A DNA stretch of 64,000 nt, from the NCBI GenBank assembly GCA_030248135.1, contig JASANC010000765.1, forward strand, positions 17,371 through 81,370, in the 5' to 3' direction. The position numbers and the translations under genes were made by a program. Shown piece after piece: positions 57,396 through 64,000 of this stretch. Positions within the stretch are counted from its first letter, which is position 1. Each line of letters starts with the position of its first letter. The notes below the pieces were generated by a model, which was given only the letters and a program-made list of their open reading frames with translations, did not search any database and was not told where the DNA came from. This DNA is from Theristus sp. LFF4_11. Its lineage: Eukaryota; Nematoda; Chromadorea; Monhysterida; Xyalidae.

Positions 57396-59168
57396 TAGGG
57401 TTAGGGGAAAAAAATCCGAATTTTTTTTTAAATTAAAAAATTAAAAAAAAAAATTTTTTTTACAAGTTAGGTTTGTTCGAAGCGTCTCGTCTAGGGTTGT
57501 TAAAAAAAAACAAAAATCGTCATTTTTGTTTTTTTTTTTTAAAATTTAAAAAAAATTTTTTTTTTTTTAAAAATTTCAAAAATCAAAGTTGTGCTAAATC
57601 AATCAGGGAGTCCGAAGAACCACATATGATATGCAAGCGCCTCCCGAATGACTCCCATATGACGGAACTTTGAAGATTTTGTTTTGGTGACCTCAATTAC
57701 CCCTTTTCCAAACCGTCACCATGCCTCTTCTTGTGTTTTGACCTCCAAAACGTCACTAATTGTCCCCAGCTAAACTAATGCTAAAGTGAAGACAAACATA
57801 CCGCCTTGAAATTCGATCAATTCTTCTGATGGTGTTGCGACGACACGACACGAAGCAGCAAGCAACCAGACAACGTAGCGCTTGCAAACGGAGCAGCGAG
57901 CACAATCGGACGCTCTGCGAGGCGAATCGTCACCTTATCTGCATCGGAAATGGTAGGCCAAGCTTTGGGACGCTCAAAAACTTCATCGCAGATGTTGTCG
58001 TAGCCTAAAATCAGTCGGTAAAACGGCCCAAAATCGACTGCTAAAGGTTTTACGAGGTATAATCAAAGAAAATTTTTGTTGAACTTTCGAAAAATTTTGC
58101 CAAAATTGAGGTTTTCAGAGCATATTAGAGGAAAATTTTTCGAATTTTTTTTTAAATTGGCATTTTTGTTTTTTTTAATCACTTTTTTTTTAAAAAAAAT
58201 TTTCATTTTTGTTTAACAACCCTAGTCTCGTCGAGCTGAGTTCATCTAGACTATTTTCAGAACGATCCGGAAAACTATAAGAGCGAAAATCGTGTTTTAT
58301 TGAAATTATGTCCATTTCATAGAGGGAAAGTTGCATTTTCAACAGTAAAACAGGACAATTTTCGACGTGTACTTGAATATTGAACCGTTCTTAGTTGTTC
58401 CTCTTTAGAAAATTACCAAAATTTGACTGTGTTCAAAAATTCCTGTTTGCTGTAGCTAAGTCGGCAACCCCTGTCGACCCGGTCGCCCCCCCCCCCCCAA
58501 GACACTTACTTTCAGGTTCAACCAGCTATGCTATCTGCCACATGGCGAGAGCCCACTCTTCAAATCATCGTATCGAAAACACGTACCATGATTTCGCGAT
58601 CACGTTGCGGGCAACTGACAGACGCAAGTTTAACACGTTAGTTTAGCTCAGCACGCAAGTTTTAACATGTGGCCATGTTATCGGGTATCTGAAAAACGGT
58701 CGTGTGATGTGGTATTAACCAACATCTCCGCTCCAATTGTTTAACAATATATCGCACAACTCCATTGTAGACCTATAACATACGCCAATCAACAAAATAT
58801 CATGTTCATCTCATGGCCTACCACCGACTGAAAAAACATGTTCTAAGTTGCAAGAAAACGATTTCTGAAACGATATTTCAATTCAGTTAAGTCATTTCAA
58901 CGCTAAAAATTGACTCTAGAAGTCATCCAAATCGAAAAACATGGAGTACGTCGGTCAAAATGACCAAATAATGACATGTACCTAAGCACACAAAGAAGTT
59001 GGGAAGAAAATTTGGTTTGAACTTTCAAAAAATTATGCCATAAATCGAATTTTCAGAGCAAAGTAGAAGAAAAATTTTTCAAATTTTTTTAAGTTTGAAA
59101 AAAAAAATCCAAAATTAAAAAAAAAACAAAAAAAATAAAAATTTTTTTTTTCAAAGCCCCTAACCCTA
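57396..59168 (+). mobile_element. N3 hAT-like element, copy 2, with nested N1
   Basis: TAGGGTTAGGGG start, complementary end at 59168, exact 8-bp duplication ccccaccc (57388-57395 and 59169-59176). Net length about 1.03 kb without the nested N1. It retains the empty site for the N2 insertion seen in N3 copy 1, and conversely copy 1 retains the empty site (near 10369) for the N1 inserted here. Confidence 0.9.
57492..58224 (+). mobile_element. N1 hAT-like MITE, copy E, nested in N3 (733 bp)
   Basis: TAGGGTTGTTAAA termini; exact 8-bp duplication gtctcgtc (57484-57491 and 58225-58232). The empty counterpart agcgtctcgtcgatctgag is at about 10364-10382. Confidence 0.93.
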
Positions 59169-59176
59169 CCCCACCC

Positions 59177-59590
59177 CCCTCCGCGAGAAAACACGGGATC
59201 GCACCCCCCCTCACGGTGGTCAATCTCATCTCAATTTTTTTCCAAAAATACCGTAATTTTTGCATTTTTCTTGACATTTGTGTCTGTCCCTGCATAGATT
59301 TTGTTGTTTCTGACCAAACAAGCAGCTTGTTTGCACAAAATATTCTGTATTTTACAAGAATTTCTGTGTTTTTCTAAGGCAAAAATTTGGTATTGCATTA
59401 CCCGTGCGATCCCGTGCACCCCCCCTCACGAAATTTTTCTGCCAGTGCACCCCCCCCCCCTCAGGAAAATTTGCTGCCCGTGCACCCCCTCTCACCGAGA
59501 AGGCACCTGACCCCCCCCTCTAAAATTAGGCAAACACCCCCCCCCCCACCCGAGGTCCCGCTTTCGCTACTGGATCCCGTGTTTTATCGC
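59177..59590 (-). repeat. Gamma G-run repeat, right (-) arm
   Basis: Reverse complement of 53594-53990, ending ...ctttcgctactggatcccg. Its own ends (ctccgcgagaaaacacggga and gtgttttatcgcggag) form an inverted repeat of about 20 bp, suggesting gamma is itself a terminal-inverted-repeat element. Confidence 0.7.
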
Positions 59591-59619
59591 GGAGGGGGTG
59601 GGGGTAGAGATGTCAAGAA

Positions 59620-60300
59620 AAAAAAAATTCTATTTTTTTCTTTTTAAAAAAATTTTTTTTTAATTTTTTTTTAAAAATGAAAGTTGTTCAGAATTTTTCA
59701 GGGAGTCCGAATATCACCATCTGAAGAGCCACCGACTTACCATATGACCCCCACTCATATGGGAGGAGGGTGAAAATTTCAGACTTGGTTTCTGCGACCC
59801 CATTTTCCCACCGACGACATCACGTCTCGTGTTTTGCCTCTCAATTCACCTCAAATAACACGGAAACAAGTTCCACAACAAACCGGTGTGATCATGCTGA
59901 CGACACGAGGCGAAACAGCAACGAGCAACCAACGAAGTTACGCTTGCAGTGGCAGACAGTGCAATTTCCACCTTTCGAGATCCTGAAAAACGATGCGTAA
60001 ATGTGAGTTCTCTGCTTCTCTCTCACCTTAGCGACATCGGAATTTGTTGAACTAGCCTTTGCGACGCTCAAGTACTTCAATGCGCGAGTCGATCATCACT
60101 CACCAAGGCTGAAAACAGTCGATAAATCAATCCAGAATACCACCTGCAGCGTTGAAGACTAAGTGACAAGGTAAAGTCAAAGAAAATTTTTGTTGAACTT
60201 TCGAAAAATTATGCCAAAAACGGCATTTTCAGGGCACATTAAAGAAAAAATTTCAAAAATTTTTAATAAAAAAAATATAAAAAAATGCTCATTTTTTTGG
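59620..60300 (+). mobile_element. Diverged N1-related element
   Basis: Follows the N1 plan (AT-run end, cagggagtccgaatatcacc, cgacacgaggcgaaacagcaa, ttcagggcacattaaag, AT-run end) but with extensive substitution; a separate old subfamily. Termini not resolved. Confidence 0.6.
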
Positions 60301-61177
60301 TTGGTATTCATGTTGCAAAACATAATGTCTGCCAACGGTAAATTATCAACGAGGCAACGGACAAATGCTAATCAAAATAAAAATGAAAGAAAGAAAAAGA
60401 AATCGGCGTTGTTTTGAACTCTTGGTATGGTTTATGAGTTCGAGAATCGAGAATTCGGATTGAATTTGAAATTCTAAGCAGTGAATGGAACGAAGAAACG
60501 ATGACGACGACGATAGGCTCGGCTCACTCATTGTCAGTCAATTTCCAAGTGTGACGTGATTGAATAATTGAATAAAACAGCGAGCAGATGCTTGATCAAC
60601 GGTTGAACGACGTCGACAACGACTGTTTTTATTATTCCAGTGCCTGTGCTAGTCAGGGGTGGGTGGTGGGGTGGATGATCAGTAACAGTTACAAACCGAG
60701 CAGCTGCTTTTGGATTCTTTTCTTTGGCACTGGGCTGGCATGGCACGAATTAAACTCAGAGCGACGACGAACTCGACGAGCTCATCACATATCAGCCGGC
60801 ATTCAATTCAATTGAACTTGATATAATTTGAATAATGAGCGTCGGATTGAGCAGTGACTTTTGATTTTTGGATCCTGCCAATTCGACGCCCGTTTTTCAA
60901 TTATATTTGAAAAATTGCCGACAAGGACAAATTCGCGCAATTTCAACGTAATTGTGCAAAGAACTGAGCTACTGAGTTGAACGCTGAGAACCGCACTGAA
61001 GTACCGCAGTCGGAGTCGGACCGACATTGAATATTGGCTGTGTGCATTGCGTTCCATGCCGGTTTTCCAAGTATTGCTGACAATCTGACAGATGACAAAC
61101 AAAAGACGCTGATTTGATTACTGAAAATCTGTGTTTGCCGTCTTCGTCTTTTGTTAAATGAAAATGAAGGAGCGAAA
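60301..61177. other. Unassigned spacer
   Basis: About 880 bp, nothing recognised on either strand. Confidence 0.45.
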
Positions 61178-61185
61178 GTCACAAG

Positions 61186-61871
61186 TAAGGTTGTTAAAAA
61201 AATTTATTTTGATAAAAATTGAAAACGAAAGGTGTACCAAACCAAATCATTCAGGGGGTCAGAAGAACCACATTTGATTGCAAACGCCTCCCGAATGACT
61301 CCCATATGGCGGTACTTTCTAGATTTTGTTTTGGTGACGTCATTTACCTTTTTCCCTCCAAACCGATATCATGCCTTTTACGTTTTTACCCTCAAGACGC
61401 CACTAATATGCACAGCTAAACTGAAAAAATAGCTTACCGGCTTGCAATTTGATCAACTATGATGACGACGACGCCAGGACACGACACGAAGCATCAACCA
61501 AACAAAGTTGCGCTTGCAGACGGTACAGGTCGGGACGCTCAGAATTCACAATGTGAAATGAAATGTCACTTTGGCTGCATCGGAAATGCCAAACTTTGCG
61601 ACGCTCAAAAACGTCATTCCAAAAGTTGTTCAAGCGTTCAAGCCTAAATAAAACCAATCGGTAAAACGGTCCAAAATAGATCCAAATGTCCATTTTGAAC
61701 CTGCTGAGCTGACGGTTTTGTCACATGAAGGCAATATCAGAAGCAATTTTTGTGGAACTTTTCAAAATTTGTGTTAAAAATGAGGTTTTAAGAGCATAGT
61801 AGAAGTAAAAATTTCGATTTTTTGTTTTTTTAATTTAGTTTTTAAATTCTGGTTTTTGTTCAACAGCCCCA
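61186..61871 (+). mobile_element. N4 element (N1 relative), copy 1
   Basis: Starts taaggttgttaaa and ends gttcaacagcccca; interior matches N1 in outline (caaacgcctcccgaatgactcc shared). Left flank gtcacaag (61178-61185) matches 7 of 8 bases of gccacaag, found at the corresponding right flank of the mirror copy (63423-63430 on the other strand), consistent with an 8-bp target duplication. 686 bp. Confidence 0.7.
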
Positions 61872-62348
61872 GCCAAAGTATGTTTGTTTGAACCTGTCAT
61901 TTTTTCGCATAATGCAAAGCACGCGATAGAAGGAAAAACAACGATATCAGAGTTGCAAGAAAACACCTTTCGTCATAAATTGGGTGTTTGATTTCAATCA
62001 ACCCTGAAACATTCGTTCTCCTTGTTGCATCCAAGTGTCGCATGCGCTGCATTCTGCAAAAAAGTGACAGATTTAAACAAACATACTTCAGTAGTTTCAT
62101 TTCAGGGTGCTGAGTCCAGTAAAAAAATCAGGTGTCGAAAGATGAAACTGATCCAAATGACTGTCAACAGTTGGGTTGACACGAAACTTGTCTGGTCTCG
62201 TGCATTTTTGCTGTTTCGTTTTGCCAAGTATTAAAAAAGCTGTCTCGTCCAGCGACCTTCTGTCTCATTTATTGTGTGTCATGTACGATTTTATTTTTAT
62301 CACCTTGAATCAATAATGTTGCTGTGTGCCCAAATTTTCAAATGAAAT
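61311..62348 (+). repeat. Left arm of giant palindrome
   Basis: Pairs with 62851-64000 as an inverted repeat of more than 1 kb, around a 502-bp spacer (62349-62850) that contains two ~75-bp direct repeats (about 62351 and 62500). Arms are nearly identical apart from a ~100-bp block present only on the right (63326-63430). The left arm probably begins near 61186. Confidence 0.85.
61876..62088. mobile_element. 213-bp MITE, left palindrome arm
   Basis: Inverted ends aagtatgtttgttt and aaacaaacatactt extend imperfectly to about 50 bp each. The mirror copy in the other arm (63112-63324) has the same length. Confidence 0.65.
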
Positions 62349-62850
62349 CGGTTCAGAAACAAAAAATGGGAAGATGGTGTGGTTCGGAGCAATTCAATGC
62401 GCTGATCACAAAATTTTGGTCAGTCTTTGTATGTGTGCAACGCTAGGATGCAGTTTGTCACGATTTCGGGCGAATCGGCCGCGGAAAATGGCAAAATCGG
62501 TCCAGAAACATAAAAATTGGGCAGATGGTGTAGCTCGGGGTAATTCAAAGCGCTGATCACAAATTTTGGGTTATTTTCTTTGCTTTATTTTTTGATGTTC
62601 GGAATTTTAAAGTCAGCATTTTATGGAAGTGGAACGGTGCTCTATGTTTAGTGATATCTAATTGATTGAACGTTTGTGTGTGTGTGGTTTGGCTTGCCAA
62701 ACGGTTTTTATAAGAAAAATGACGTCATTTCGGTCGTGCACGTTTGAGTGAATTTCGAACGGCTTATTGTTGAGTTTGGTTTAACATCTTGAACATCTCT
62801 TCAACATTTGGAACACATCTTGAGAAGTGGTTGCAATTGATTATGCTGAA

Positions 62851-64000
62851 ATTTCATTTGAAAATTTGGGCACACAGCAACATTATTGATTCAAGGTGAT
62901 AAAAATAAAATCGTACATGACACACAATAAATGAGACAGAAGGTCGCTGGACGAGACAGCTTTTTTAATACTTGGCAAAACGAAACAGCTAAAAATGCAC
63001 GAGACCAGACAAGTTTCGTGTCAACCCAACTGTTGACAGTCATTTGGATCAGTTTCATCTTTCGACACCTGATTTTTTTACTGGACTCAGCACCCTGAAA
63101 TGAAACTACTGAAGTATGTTTGTTTAAATCTGTCACTTTTTTGCAGAATGCAGCGCATGCGACACTTGGATGCAACAAGGAGAACGAATGTTTCAGGGTT
63201 GATTGAAATCAAACACCCAATTTATGACGAAAGGTGTTTTCTTGCAACTCTGATATCGTTGTTTTTCCTTCTATCGCGTGCTTTGCATTATGCGAAAAAA
63301 TGACAGGTTCAAACAAACATACTTTACAGTGTGTGAATGAAAATATTTGCACACACACACACACGACAATATACATGATTCTAACTAGCATCCAACTGTT
63401 TCTTTTGTATTATTTAATTTGGCTTGTGGCTAGGGCTGTTGAACAAAAACCAGAATTTAAAAACTAAATTAAAAAAACAAAAAATCGAAATTTTTACTTC
63501 TACTATGCTCTTAAAACCTCATTTTTAACACAAATTTTGAAAAGTTCCACAAAAAATTTCTTGTGATATTGCCTTCATGTGATAAAACCGTCAGCTCAGC
63601 AGGTTCAAAATGGACATTTGGATCTACGGTATTTTGGACCGTTTTACCGATTGGTTTTATTTAGGCTTGAACGCTTGAACAACTTTTGGAATGACGTTTT
63701 TGAGCGTCGCAAAGTTTGGCATTTCCGATGCAGCCAAAGTGGCATTTCATTTCACATTGTGAATTCTGAGCGTCTCGACCTGTACCGTCTGCGAGCGCAA
63801 CTTTGTTTGGTTGATGCTTCGTGTCGTGTCCTGGCGTCGTCGTCATCATAGTTGATCAAATTGCAAGCCGGTAAGCTATTTTTCAGTTTAGCTGTGCATA
63901 ATAGTGGCGTCTTGAGGGTAAAAACGTAAAAGGCATGATATCGGTTTGGATGGAAAAAAAGGTAAATGACGTCACCAAAACAAAATCTAGAAAGTACCGC
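62851..64000 (-). repeat. Right arm of giant palindrome (runs off the window)
   Basis: Mirror of 61311-62348, with the MITE at 63112-63324 and an N4 copy from 63431 (tagggctgttgaac) to the window end. It keeps the sequence between MITE and N4, including a (CA)n run at about 63351-63365, that is missing on the left. Confidence 0.85.
63431..64000 (-). mobile_element. N4 element, copy 2 (cut by window end)
   Basis: Terminus TAGGGCTGTTGAAC resembles the N1 terminus TAGGGTTGTTAAAC. Preceded by cttgtggc, the complement of gccacaag. Sequence mirrors 61311-61871. Confidence 0.75.

Overview
The window is nuclear DNA of an animal. Every confident gene is a metazoan-type gene cut into short exons by GT-AG introns of roughly 65 to 900 bp, and the same orthologues (TDP2, MsrA, mitochondrial thiolase, a PLEKHG5-type RhoGEF, a PFTAIRE CDK, NSF, SLC46, LSM14) recur across animals. 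The dense packing suggests a small-genome invertebrate, possibly a nematode, but nothing here fixes the phylum.

Layout. 1-1111: nested copies of a MITE-like transposon. 1285-6754 (+): TDP2, a DNA-repair phosphodiesterase, with a ~2.9-kb 39-bp minisatellite in its last intron. 7082-8444 (+): methionine sulfoxide reductase A. 9929-14712 (+): acetyl-CoA acetyltransferase, with a transposon-in-transposon in intron 2. 15785-16282 (+): a probable small secreted basic protein of unknown function. 17110-22717 (+): 19-exon DH-PH RhoGEF. 23580-28263 (-): PFTAIRE cyclin-dependent kinase (CDK14/Eip63E type), convergent with the GEF. 28264-36158: about 8 kb without a recognisable gene, holding one foldback element. 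36159-40043 (-): NSF, 18 exons. 42170-45290 (-) and 45925-49183 (-): two multi-pass transporters, one nodulin-like MFS and one SLC46 type. 50755-53330 (-): LSM14/RAP55. From about 53.4 kb to the end there is only nested repeat DNA.

The genes are unrelated housekeeping and signalling genes with no operon-like logic: five on + in the left third, five on - after that. I assembled exons by hand from splice sites, reading-frame phase and remembered family conservation. All ten models close in frame, and predicted lengths match the families where a comparison is available (NSF 748 aa, LSM14 464 aa, ACAT 422 aa).

The most unusual content is the repeat landscape. At least three non-autonomous DNA-transposon families (called N1, N2 and N3 here) have terminal inverted repeats of about 11-13 bp and exact 8-bp target-site duplications, the signature of hAT superfamily elements; a fourth (N4) shows an approximate version. 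Between 53.6 and 59.6 kb they are inserted into one another several levels deep, so the order of insertion can be read from the sequence. N2 is built largely of G runs. The last 2.7 kb is a giant palindrome. No transposase gene is visible.
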